The notes beneath the pieces are model-generated. The model saw nothing but the letters and a program-made list of their open reading frames with translations. It was not told the origin of the DNA and did no database searches. A DNA stretch of 14,316 nucleotides from an uncultured Prosthecobacter sp. (GTDB lineage: Bacteria; Verrucomicrobiota; Verrucomicrobiia; Verrucomicrobiales; Verrucomicrobiaceae). Position numbers and translations under genes: made by a program. Location of the stretch: NCBI GenBank assembly GCA_937941745.1, contig CALDGV010000632.1:1-14316 (forward strand), written 5' to 3'. This document shows positions 7,872 to 14,316 of this stretch, one piece after another. Numbering within the stretch: position 1 is the first letter of the stretch; every line of letters begins with the position of its first letter.

Positions 7872-9404
7872 ATGATCTCCCCGCGCTTCTCCGCGTCCCT
7901 CGTCCTGAGCCTTTGCGCCGCCTGGCAGCTTCACTCCAATGCCCAGGACCTGACGCCCGAGCAGGTCACCGATTTTGCCTCCCTGGAAAAGCTGGCCGCG
8001 CAGCTCGCCCAGAAACCCTACCAGGCCCCGAGCCAGCAGCTCGACCCCTTCTTTGAAGGCCTCAAGTACGACGGGCATCGCCAGATCCGCTTCCGTCGGG
8101 ACAAGGCGCTCTTCACGGAGGCCGGTGATGTCTATCGCGTGGAGTTTTTTCACCCAGGCTGGATGTTCAAGAAGCCGGTTCAGTTCTTCTCCTTGAATGC
8201 AGCCAAGACCGCCCGCGTGCCTTTTGACCAGGGCCTGTTCGACTACGGCGAACTCAAGCTGCCTGAAAAGATCCTCGCACCAGCGGGTTATGCTGGCTTC
8301 CGTGTCCTCGCACCAGATTCGATGCTGAAGAAGCCCTTCGAATTTCTGGTGTTCATGGGTGCCAGCTACTTTCGCGCAGTGACTACGGAACTTGGGTATG
8401 GCATCAGCGCGCGCGGCGTGGCCGTGAACACCATCGGCGGCAAGCCGGAGGAGTTTCCCGACTTCACCCACTTCTGGTTCGCCCCACCCAAGCCTGGAGA
8501 CAAGTTCTTCAAGGTGCTGGCGCTGCTCAACGGCCCCAGCATCACGGGCGCCTACCAGTTTGACGTGATGCCCGGCAAGACCACGGAAACCCTGGTGAAG
8601 GCTACCCTGCACCTCCGGCAAAAGGTCGAAATGCTCGGGATCGCCCCCTTCTCCAGCATGTTCTGGTTCGGTGAAAACAGCCACCCGAAGCCCTATGACT
8701 TCCGCCCCGAGGTGCATGACAGCGACGGGCTTCAGATCGAAATCGAAGGAGGGCCCAGCATCTGGCGCCCGCTGGATGTCAGCCGCGACCTCCGCCTCAG
8801 CATTCTCGAAACCGACCGGCTCAAAGGCTTCGGCCTGGCCGAGCGTGACCGTGACTTCAACAACTTCCAGGACCTCGAAGCCGTGTATCACCGCCGCCCG
8901 GCCGTGTGGGTGGAGCCTAAGAGCGGATTCGGCAAGGGCAGCGTGGTGCTGGTCGAGCTCTCCACCGGAGAAGAAACCTGGGACAACATCGTGGCCATGT
9001 GGAAGCCGGCCACCCTGCCTGCCACACCGCAGGAACCGCTCAAGTTTGAATACCGCCTAGCCTGGCTAGAAGAGCATCTGCCCGGCCTCCTGGCCAAGGT
9101 CATCTCCACCCGCCGCGGCTTTGTGATGGACAGCGACGACCACCTTTATGTGATCGACTTCACCAAGGATGCCATCGCCAAAGACAAGCCAGCGGAGTGG
9201 GTACCTGACATTGATGTGACTATCAGCAGCGGAGACGCCAAGGTGCTGGATAAGCGGGTGATGCGCAGCAGCGAGACCGGAGGCTGGCGCGCTTTCTTCA
9301 AGCTGGATGTGCCCGAGAAAACCAACCTGATCGAGATGACCTGCGACCTCAAAGATGGTGACAAGCCCATCTCGGAGCGCTGGATGTATCAGTGGCGCCG
9401 CTAA
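7872..9404 (+). CDS. opgG: Periplasmic glucan biosynthesis protein OpgG/MdoG (GH186-type fold)
   Basis: OpgG acts in the periplasm on beta-glucan chains (osmoregulated periplasmic glucans). Related E. coli OpgD is reported to be an endo-beta-1,2-glucanase. The protein has 510 residues, as expected (E. coli OpgG 511). A Sec signal peptide spans about 1-25 with likely cleavage after SNA or SNAQ. Family blocks are VYRVEFFHPGWMF (87-99), SSMFWFGEN (261-269), RPEVHDSDG (278-286), GFGLAERDRDFNNFQDLE (319-336), WVEPKSGFGKG (346-356) and ETWDNIVAMW (368-377). The acidic residues D283 and D371 are 88 apart, matching the spacing of D300 and D388 that I recall as catalytic candidates in EcOpgD; this needs an alignment. 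The C-terminal part (about 395-510) fits the Ig-like domain of the family. The partner membrane glucosyltransferase OpgH is not adjacent. It converges on the zinc peptidase gene with 7 bases between stops. Confidence 0.95.
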   Translation: MISPRFSASLVLSLCAAWQLHSNAQDLTPEQVTDFASLEKLAAQLAQKPYQAPSQQLDPFFEGLKYDGHRQIRFRRDKALFTEAGDVYRVEFFHPGWMFKKPVQFFSLNAAKTARVPFDQGLFDYGELKLPEKILAPAGYAGFRVLAPDSMLKKPFEFLVFMGASYFRAVTTELGYGISARGVAVNTIGGKPEEFPDFTHFWFAPPKPGDKFFKVLALLNGPSITGAYQFDVMPGKTTETLVKATLHLRQKVEMLGIAPFSSMFWFGENSHPKPYDFRPEVHDSDGLQIEIEGGPSIWRPLDVSRDLRLSILETDRLKGFGLAERDRDFNNFQDLEAVYHRRPAVWVEPKSGFGKGSVVLVELSTGEETWDNIVAMWKPATLPATPQEPLKFEYRLAWLEEHLPGLLAKVISTRRGFVMDSDDHLYVIDFTKDAIAKDKPAEWVPDIDVTISSGDAKVLDKRVMRSSETGGWRAFFKLDVPEKTNLIEMTCDLKDGDKPISERWMYQWRR

Positions 9405-9411
9405 AGGTGGC

Positions 9412-10137
9412 TCAAGAAGCCTCCAAATCGGAATCTTCCGTCTTCTTCACGGGCCTGCTGGTGCCGGAACCCGGCATGGCGGTGAAAAGGAAGTAGCGCG
9501 GAGAATTCAGCAGGTCTCCCACCTCACGCGTGGCAGCACGGTGCAGGTAGCCCTCCAGCTTTTCCTGAGCACTCGGCCATTTGGCCAGATGCTTCGCCAG
9601 GAACTTCCGCAGCCCGGCATTGGCACGCATCTCCACCGACAAGGTGCCCAGGTTCAGCAGCAGAATCGCCAGACACAATGCCAGGAGGCCGATGAGGGCC
9701 AGACGGGCCGGAAAACGCAGCAGCACCATGCCACCGACAGCAAGCACGGCGGCCAGGGTCGGCACATATCGGTTCAGCTTGATCACTGACTGCCGCCATT
9801 TGAGCTCGTCCAAGGCCTCTCCTTCCTGCGCCGCATGCCCCGCCTCATGCAGGGCCAGCGTCCAGGCGGCCATGGTGGTGCCTTCAAACACCTCACGGCT
9901 GAAGAAGAGGCGCTTGCGGGCCGGGTCGTAATAGTTGGTCACCACACCTTCGTGCGGCAAAATCTCCACATCATTCACTCCCTCAAAGTTCAGGAAAAGG
10001 CGCGCCATCTCCGCCCCCGTGTGCGCCGTCGGCACGCGCTCACGCGAGCCCTGCTGCCACATTTCGGCAAAGCGGCCAGACGCCCAGCGGCAGATGCCAA
10101 GGCACAGGAGAAAAAGAAGGATGGGAATCGCAAGCAT
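9412..10137 (-). CDS. YugP-type membrane zinc metallopeptidase
   Basis: This 241-residue protein belongs to the neutral zinc metallopeptidase family typified by Bacillus YugP (Zn_peptidase_2). An N-terminal membrane segment (about 2-18) is followed by the family lead-in YYDPARKRLFFS (69-80) and the zinc-binding motif HEAGH at 97-101. Two hydrophobic segments follow at about 125-140 and 145-165. E169 in SVEMRA is the likely third zinc ligand, matching the conserved glutamate of the family. The C-terminal tail after about 220 is polar and probably disordered. The substrate is unknown for the family. The start follows the stop of the DUF1501 gene by only 7 bases on the same strand, so the two are probably one operon. 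The bases before the ATG (CTCCTC) are the reverse of a Shine-Dalgarno sequence, so translational coupling or a non-SD mechanism is likely. Confidence 0.88.
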   Translation of the reverse strand: MLAIPILLFLLCLGICRWASGRFAEMWQQGSRERVPTAHTGAEMARLFLNFEGVNDVEILPHEGVVTNYYDPARKRLFFSREVFEGTTMAAWTLALHEAGHAAQEGEALDELKWRQSVIKLNRYVPTLAAVLAVGGMVLLRFPARLALIGLLALCLAILLLNLGTLSVEMRANAGLRKFLAKHLAKWPSAQEKLEGYLHRAATREVGDLLNSPRYFLFTAMPGSGTSRPVKKTEDSDLEAS

Positions 10138-10144
10138 GAGGAGA

Positions 10145-11617
10145 TCAGGTCCAGGTGCCAGGCCGGAGGAAGCCGATCGGCAGACTGCCGGAGTTGACGT
10201 TGTAAAAGTTGGCGATGTTCGGCAGCACGTAGCTCATGTCCGCGGCGGGCACCCCGAACCAGCGCAGCAGTTCGGCAAAGAGCTGGTCCACGCTGGTCGT
10301 GGGAATCATACGGCCGCCGTAGCCGGTATCATCACTGCTTTCCAAGGTCAGGTCTGGAAAGGTTCCATAGACGCGGCCACCCTGAACCGGGCCACCCATC
10401 AGCAGGGTGTTTCCTCCCCAGGCATGGTCCGTGCCGCGACCATTGCTGCGCAAAGTGCGCCCGAAGTCGGAAGCCGTGAAAGTGATCACCGAGTCTGCCA
10501 CACCGAGGGTTTCCAGGGCACGCTGGAAGGCAAAAAGAGCATCATCCATGACCGCCAGCATCTCCGCCTGCGATTCCAGCAACTCTCCGTGATGATCCCA
10601 TCCCGGATGACTGATGAAGATCGTCTGCCGGCGCAGGCCAAGCTGCTCGCGCAGGGCGATCATCTTGGCGGCGGCGAGGAAATTGTCACCCACCCAGTTG
10701 TCGGCGGGGAAAAAGCCCCGGATGGCGCTGTCATTGAAGTTGTTGAACTGCTGCAGGAAGAACTCCTGCAGTTCCACGCTGTTCTTGGTGAGCTGCGCAT
10801 AGGCCTGCTGGAGAAGGCTCGCATAGTTCTGCTCGATGATCCCCTTGTGCGCCAGATGCATCGCATGCAGCGGATGCCCGGCCTCAGCCCCGATGAGGCG
10901 CAGCGCACCAGAATTCGTCACCACAAACTGCGTCGTGCTGTTGCCGACCTGAAACAGGTTGTTTCCCGCCAGCGAGATGTTCATCGCGATGCTCGTGGCC
11001 GCATTCACCGAGCTGTGCAGCACATCCGCCGCCCGCCCGCCCCAGCCGCTAAGCTGCGACATGCCCTGAGGCACGGAGGTCTGCCACTGGTCCACCTGAT
11101 CGCTGTGAGAATAAAGGGCGCGTGGCAGTGGTGCCGTTTCCGCCAGATACTGCGCCTTGGACACCGGCTGGATCAGGGTGCCGACATTGCTCAGGATGGC
11201 GGCACGACGTTTGGCGGTGTCGCCGCCCAGGCCGTTGAAGAGCTCCTGCAATCCATCGCAGCTCCAATGCATGCCGTAGAGCTGCCCATCACCTCCGTCC
11301 TGGTTCAAGGCGCGCAGATTCTGACTGGAATCGGTCGGATGAGTGACTGGCAGTGCGAGATTGCCACGTGTGGCCGAATAAGTGGCATGACGCGCAGAAT
11401 CACGCGGCACCAGCCAGTTGAAGCTGTCCATGCCGCCATGCAAGAACAGGCAGACAAGCGTCTTGCGGTCGGTACCAGCACCTTGCGCGGCAGCATTGCC
11501 CGCCAGACGCAGGTTCAGCAGGGTGTTCAGCATGGAGACACTGCCCAGCGCCGAGCAGGCGCTCTGCCCGAGAAACCGGCGGCGGGAGGTGGGAGGATTC
11601 AACATGCTCCGAAACAT
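10145..11617 (-). CDS. Tat-exported DUF1501 family protein (second, different branch)
   Basis: This 490-residue DUF1501 protein is clearly diverged from the one at 1694-3097. The N-terminus holds a twin-arginine signal, SRRRFLGQSACSALGS (11-26), followed by a hydrophobic stretch ending near NAAAQ at 41-45. Family blocks are FLHGGMDSFNWLVP (58-71), HPGWDHHG (337-344), SDFGRT (383-388) and GRGTDHAWGG (393-402), carrying the His/Asp residues expected to bind metal in the alkaline-phosphatase-like fold. This branch is often preceded by a DUF1800 gene; here the upstream neighbour is a divergent alpha/beta hydrolase instead. The YugP-type peptidase follows after 7 bases. The ATG at 11617 has a fair Shine-Dalgarno sequence, while the alternative ATG four codons in has none at good spacing. 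The biochemical function is not established. Confidence 0.92.
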   Translation of the reverse strand: MFRSMLNPPTSRRRFLGQSACSALGSVSMLNTLLNLRLAGNAAAQGAGTDRKTLVCLFLHGGMDSFNWLVPRDSARHATYSATRGNLALPVTHPTDSSQNLRALNQDGGDGQLYGMHWSCDGLQELFNGLGGDTAKRRAAILSNVGTLIQPVSKAQYLAETAPLPRALYSHSDQVDQWQTSVPQGMSQLSGWGGRAADVLHSSVNAATSIAMNISLAGNNLFQVGNSTTQFVVTNSGALRLIGAEAGHPLHAMHLAHKGIIEQNYASLLQQAYAQLTKNSVELQEFFLQQFNNFNDSAIRGFFPADNWVGDNFLAAAKMIALREQLGLRRQTIFISHPGWDHHGELLESQAEMLAVMDDALFAFQRALETLGVADSVITFTASDFGRTLRSNGRGTDHAWGGNTLLMGGPVQGGRVYGTFPDLTLESSDDTGYGGRMIPTTSVDQLFAELLRWFGVPAADMSYVLPNIANFYNVNSGSLPIGFLRPGTWT

Positions 11618-11623
11618 TCCTCA

Positions 11624-11627
11624 TCCT
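11624..11627 (-). promoter_or_regulatory. Shine-Dalgarno sequence deciding the start of the second DUF1501 gene
   Basis: On the minus strand AGGA sits 6 bases before the ATG at 11617. It is one of only two recognisable Shine-Dalgarno-like sites in the window and favours the ATG at 11617 over the ATG four codons later. Confidence 0.45.
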
Positions 11628-11756
11628 GCCCGTTCAGCCAGCACAAGTCTCTCTGAAACCCTCCGCGGATGACGGTTGACCCAGTCTCAAGTGCATGAAG
11701 AGGAACGGAGCACGACAGGCCTCACGTCCTGCCACGTTTTGATCCAGCCACCCACC

Positions 11757-12956
11757 ATGCTCCAACCCACCTTTTTCCTCCTTCTGGCCGCGCTGATCAG
11801 CAGTGCCGCTTTTGCCGAACCTGCCAAAATCCGTCTCTGGCCTGAAGGCGCGCCAGGCGCCAAGGGGCAGGAGGACAAGGACCAGCCCTTCATCCTGGCC
11901 TGGCCGGCCCCCAAGGAAAAGGCGAACGGCGCAGCCTTTGTGGTCTGCCCGGGAGGTGGCTACGCCGGACTGGCTGCGGACCATGAAGGCACCCAGGTGG
12001 CCAAATGGTTCAACGGCCTCGGCGTCTCCGCCTTTGTGCTGCACTACCGCCTCGGCAGCCAGGGCTATCACTACCCAATCCAGCTCATGGATGTCCAGCG
12101 TGCCATCCGGCATGTGCGTGCCAATGCAGGCCAGTATGGCATCGACCCGGACCGGATCGGCATCATTGGCTTCTCCGCGGGAGGCCACCTCACCTCGATG
12201 GCGGCCACCATGTTCGATGAAAAGCCCGCAGGCATGACCCAGGACGCCGTGGATCAGGTGAGTGCGCGTCCCAACGTGGCTGCGCCGACCTATCCCGTGA
12301 TCTCGATGATCGAAAAATTCGGACACACGGGTTCACGGAAAAACCTTCTCGGGCCGAACGACAGCGATGAACTGGCGGCGCAGGTCAGCACGGAGCGCCG
12401 GGTGACTCCGCAGACGCCGCCCATCTTCCTGTTTCAGACGGACGAGGACACGGTGGTGCCTGCGGAGAATGCCGTGGCCTTCTACCTCGCCTGCCGCAAG
12501 CACGGCGTGCCCGCCGAGTTGCACAGCTACCGGCCAGGCCCGCACGGCGTGGGCCTTTTTCTCGGCGATCCCGTGCTGGGCAGCTGGAGCGGGCATCTGC
12601 GGGACTGGCTGCGCAACCAGGGCTTCCTGAAGCCATCCAAGCGCACCGCCGTCAGCGGCAAGCTCAACGTCAACGGCAAGCCAGTGAGCTGGGGCAGCAT
12701 CGTTTTCACTCCTGAGGATCCGAGCGCTCCTGTGGCCTGCGCCCGGGTGATGCGCGGCCAGTTCAAGCTGGATGCTGCCAGCGGCCCGGTGGTGGGGAAA
12801 GTTCACCTCACCGTCAGCTACAGCGCGGCCGACGTGCCCGGCCTGGACACTCCCGATGGCACCGCAACCACGCAGGAGCAGAAGCCTAGCACAGGCCCAT
12901 GGAGCCTCGACATCGTCGAAAACCAGACCGCCCTGAGCCTGGAAATCCAGCGCTGA
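11757..12956 (+). CDS. Secreted alpha/beta hydrolase (esterase, xylan-esterase-like) with C-terminal transthyretin-like domain
   Basis: From the ATG at 11757 the 399-residue protein starts with a clean Sec signal peptide (MLQPTFFLLLAALISSAAFA, cleavage after A20). The frame is open further upstream (to a TTG at 11676), but that would bury the signal peptide behind 27 polar residues, so the later start is chosen. The hydrolase domain (about 25-290) has the oxyanion-hole motif CPGGGYAG (64-71), the nucleophile S140 in GFSAGG, probable acid D231 in DEDTVVP, and H263 in GPHGVGL. Such proteins hydrolyse ester bonds on acetylated or feruloylated plant polysaccharides, or other small esters. The tail from about residue 298 to the end has the TAVSGKLNVNGKPVSWGSIVF pattern split over 297-317, a transthyretin/carboxypeptidase-regulatory-like beta domain common in planctomycete and verrucomicrobial secreted proteins. 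Substrate is not predictable. It is divergent from the DUF1501 operon. No Shine-Dalgarno sequence is seen. Confidence 0.9.
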   Translation: MLQPTFFLLLAALISSAAFAEPAKIRLWPEGAPGAKGQEDKDQPFILAWPAPKEKANGAAFVVCPGGGYAGLAADHEGTQVAKWFNGLGVSAFVLHYRLGSQGYHYPIQLMDVQRAIRHVRANAGQYGIDPDRIGIIGFSAGGHLTSMAATMFDEKPAGMTQDAVDQVSARPNVAAPTYPVISMIEKFGHTGSRKNLLGPNDSDELAAQVSTERRVTPQTPPIFLFQTDEDTVVPAENAVAFYLACRKHGVPAELHSYRPGPHGVGLFLGDPVLGSWSGHLRDWLRNQGFLKPSKRTAVSGKLNVNGKPVSWGSIVFTPEDPSAPVACARVMRGQFKLDAASGPVVGKVHLTVSYSAADVPGLDTPDGTATTQEQKPSTGPWSLDIVENQTALSLEIQR

Positions 12957-12988
12957 GACATCGCCCCAAAAGACCTCCAAGAGCCAGC

Positions 12989-13016
12989 GTGACAGCCCGG
13001 CTTCCTGGCGTAGAAT
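12989..13016 (+). promoter_or_regulatory. Candidate sigma70 promoter placed for a nearly leaderless transcript of the ABC ATPase gene
   Basis: GTGACA (12989-12994) and TAGAAT (13011-13016) each match five of six consensus positions with 16 bases between them. The -10 box ends 9 bases before the ATG at 13026, so transcription would start at or just before the start codon. That fits the lack of a Shine-Dalgarno sequence. It also suggests the ABC ATPase and the following rodA-like gene are transcribed apart from the hydrolase gene. Confidence 0.4.
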
Positions 13017-13025
13017 CCGCGCTTC

Positions 13026-13805
13026 ATGGCTCTCCTCCGCGTCGAAAACCTTCAAGTTCACTTCCCGATCCGTTCCGGCTTGGGCAAAAGGGATGTCGTG
13101 AAGGCGGTGGATGGGGTGAGCTTTGACATCCAGCCCGGCAAAACCCTCGGCTTGGTGGGCGAGAGCGGCAGCGGCAAGTCCACGGTCTCGCGTGCCCTGC
13201 TGAAGCTGATCCAGCCCACGGGAGGAAAAGCCTTTTACCGCGATCAGGAGATCCTCTCCCTGCCTGAAGCATCCTTCCGCCCCCTGCGGAAGGAAATGCA
13301 GATGGTTTTTCAGGACCCGATCGGCTCCCTGAATCCGCGCATGACCATTGAATCCATCCTGGCCGAGCCTCAGGAGATTCATTTCAAGGACCGCAACCGT
13401 TCACAACGTCGGCAGGCGTCTGCCGCCCTGCTGCACAAGGTGGGCCTGCCCGAAGATGCCCTGGCCCGCTACCCTCATGAATTCAGCGGTGGCCAGAGGC
13501 AGCGAATCGGCATTGCCCGGGCGCTCGCCGTGCAGCCTCAATTCCTGATCTGTGACGAGCCCGTAAGTGCGCTCGATGTCAGCGTGCAGGCCTCGATCCT
13601 GAACCTCCTGAAGGACCTGCAGGCCGAATTCAGCCTCACCTACCTCTTCATCGCGCACGACCTGGCGGTGGTCAGGCACATGAGTGACGACATCATTGTG
13701 ATGAATCGTGGCGTCGTGGTTGAGCACGGCCCCTCGGATGAGGTCTGTGAACGGCCGAAGCATGACTACACCCGCAAGCTGCTGGACTCCATCCCAGCCA
13801 TCTAG
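13026..13805 (+). CDS. ABC transporter ATP-binding protein, oligopeptide/dipeptide (OppF/DppF/NikE) type
   Basis: This 259-residue cytoplasmic ATPase would energise a membrane peptide or nickel importer or a related exporter. The Walker A motif GESGSGKST is at 45-53, the Q-loop Q96 in VFQDP, the signature SGGQRQR at 154-160, Walker B LICDEP with D177 and E178, the D-loop SALD at 181-184, and the H-loop H211. The sequence pattern ([44 protein letters not shown]) is specific to the Opp/Dpp family. At 259 residues it lacks most of the C-terminal oligopeptide extension of OppF/DppF (about 330 residues) and is nearer the length of NikE. No permease, binding protein or sister ATPase is adjacent. 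The rodA-like gene starts 14 bases after its stop, so the two are probably co-transcribed. The substrate cannot be named. Confidence 0.92.
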   Translation: MALLRVENLQVHFPIRSGLGKRDVVKAVDGVSFDIQPGKTLGLVGESGSGKSTVSRALLKLIQPTGGKAFYRDQEILSLPEASFRPLRKEMQMVFQDPIGSLNPRMTIESILAEPQEIHFKDRNRSQRRQASAALLHKVGLPEDALARYPHEFSGGQRQRIGIARALAVQPQFLICDEPVSALDVSVQASILNLLKDLQAEFSLTYLFIAHDLAVVRHMSDDIIVMNRGVVVEHGPSDEVCERPKHDYTRKLLDSIPAI

Positions 13806-13819
13806 CCCCTTCCGCCCCA

Positions 13820-14316
13820 ATGACCCCGCTGTTTAAAAAGTTCCTCGGCATCAACTGGATCCTCATGCTCACCATGGCGGGCCTGCTGACCTTCGGGGTC
13901 TATGCCATTTTCAATGCCTCCTCGTTTCGGGAGGCCTCGGACCTGGCCATCAAGTGGCGCCAGCAGATCACCTGGGTCGGGATGGGCATCCCCTTCCTCT
14001 TTGGCGCGGCCCTGATTGACTACAAATGGGTGCGCTGGGCCTGCTGGCCCATGTATCTCGCCGGCATCGGCGGCCTCGTTTACCTTCATTTGTTCGGCAT
14101 CGAGATCAACGGGAACAAGAACTGGGTGAACGTCGGCGGCCTCTCCATGCAGCCCTCGCAGTTTGCCATCATGGCAGGCATCATCCTGCTCGCCGTCGTC
14201 TTTGGTGAGCTGCCGCGAATCTGGCCGGTCTTCCGGCGCCCTTGGCTGCGCATCCTGGTGGGCGGCCTGCTGGCCGGTGTGCCCCGGAAGCGGGAAGTCT
14301 CCGCGGCCGTGGCGCT
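13820..14316 (+). CDS. rodA: RodA/FtsW-family (SEDS) peptidoglycan polymerase, N-terminal part, cut by the window end
   Basis: SEDS proteins are polytopic membrane glycosyltransferases that polymerise peptidoglycan with a class B penicillin-binding protein; RodA serves elongation and FtsW division. The visible 165 codons give hydrophobic segments at about 12-34 (WILMLTMAGLLTFGVYAIFN), 53-66, 74-93 and 112-130. Between the last two lie the family patterns GIEINGNKNWVNVGG (94-108) and SMQPSQFA (110-117), the counterpart of G-A-x-R-W-I and Q-P-S-E-x-x-K. The short N-terminus and overall look favour RodA over FtsW. The normally Glu-containing QPSE is QPSQ here. At the end the expected Q-P-D-L-G block is not recognisable; the frame reads GVPRKREVSAAVA (see findings). 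It starts 14 bases after the ABC ATPase gene, with no Shine-Dalgarno sequence. Family assignment is good; the RodA label is a preference. Confidence 0.82.
   Translation, partial: MTPLFKKFLGINWILMLTMAGLLTFGVYAIFNASSFREASDLAIKWRQQITWVGMGIPFLFGAALIDYKWVRWACWPMYLAGIGGLVYLHLFGIEINGNKNWVNVGGLSMQPSQFAIMAGIILLAVVFGELPRIWPVFRRPWLRILVGGLLAGVPRKREVSAAVA

Noticed and set aside
9405..9411. Bidirectional terminator between the convergent opgG and zinc peptidase genes
   Set aside because: Only 7 bases separate the two stop codons and no hairpin with a T-run is visible; if termination occurs it must lie inside the coding regions.
9935..11656. 573-codon open frame on the plus strand opposite the second DUF1501 gene and the start of the zinc peptidase gene
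   Set aside because: Antisense to two genes with intact motifs; no recognisable domain in the translation.
11676..11756. Upstream TTG start for the alpha/beta hydrolase
   Set aside because: It would place 27 polar residues before an otherwise perfect signal peptide.
12333..13382. 349-codon open frame on the minus strand opposite the hydrolase tail and ABC ATPase
   Set aside because: Overlaps an ATPase with all motifs intact and shows no domain of its own.

Overview
This window is GC-rich bacterial chromosome that most resembles Verrucomicrobiota (a Prosthecobacter/Verrucomicrobium-like lineage); Planctomycetota is the main alternative. The placement is an inference from content. There are two Tat-exported DUF1501 proteins, a secreted alpha/beta hydrolase with a C-terminal transthyretin-like domain, an OpgG/MdoG glucan protein, a large PAS/receiver hybrid kinase, and almost no Shine-Dalgarno sequences in front of the genes. 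No rRNA, tRNA, CRISPR array, insertion sequence or phage gene was seen. Genes are tightly packed and no gene-free stretch exceeds about 210 bases.

Left part (1-5474), all on the minus strand. Reading in the direction of transcription the order is a REC-PAS-PAS-kinase-REC hybrid histidine kinase, a Tat-exported DUF1501 protein, a membrane site-2-type (M50) metalloprotease with two CBS domains, and a ferritin cut by the window edge. The gaps are about 58, 63 and 104 bases, so partial co-transcription is possible.

Middle (5475-9404), plus strand. An AT-rich divergent intergenic region separates the kinase from avtA (alanine/valine:pyruvate aminotransferase). A PAS-AraC transcriptional regulator follows 51 bases downstream of avtA. 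Next comes a periplasmic OpgG-type glucan protein without its usual membrane glucosyltransferase OpgH.

Right part (9405-14316). Two minus-strand genes, a second and distinct DUF1501 protein and a YugP-type membrane zinc peptidase, lie only 7 bases apart and look like an operon. They converge on opgG with 7 bases between the stop codons. Divergently on the plus strand lie a secreted alpha/beta hydrolase with a transthyretin-like tail, a lone oligopeptide-type ABC ATPase, and the first 165 codons of a RodA/FtsW (SEDS) gene cut by the window end.

The common theme is the cell envelope (Tat export, membrane proteolysis, periplasmic glucan, cell elongation) plus signal transduction. I see no convincing new multigene system. 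The points most worth checking are the missing QPDLG-type motif at the end of the RodA fragment, the DUF1501-zinc peptidase pair, the orphan opgG, and the avtA/PAS-AraC pair divergent from the hybrid kinase.
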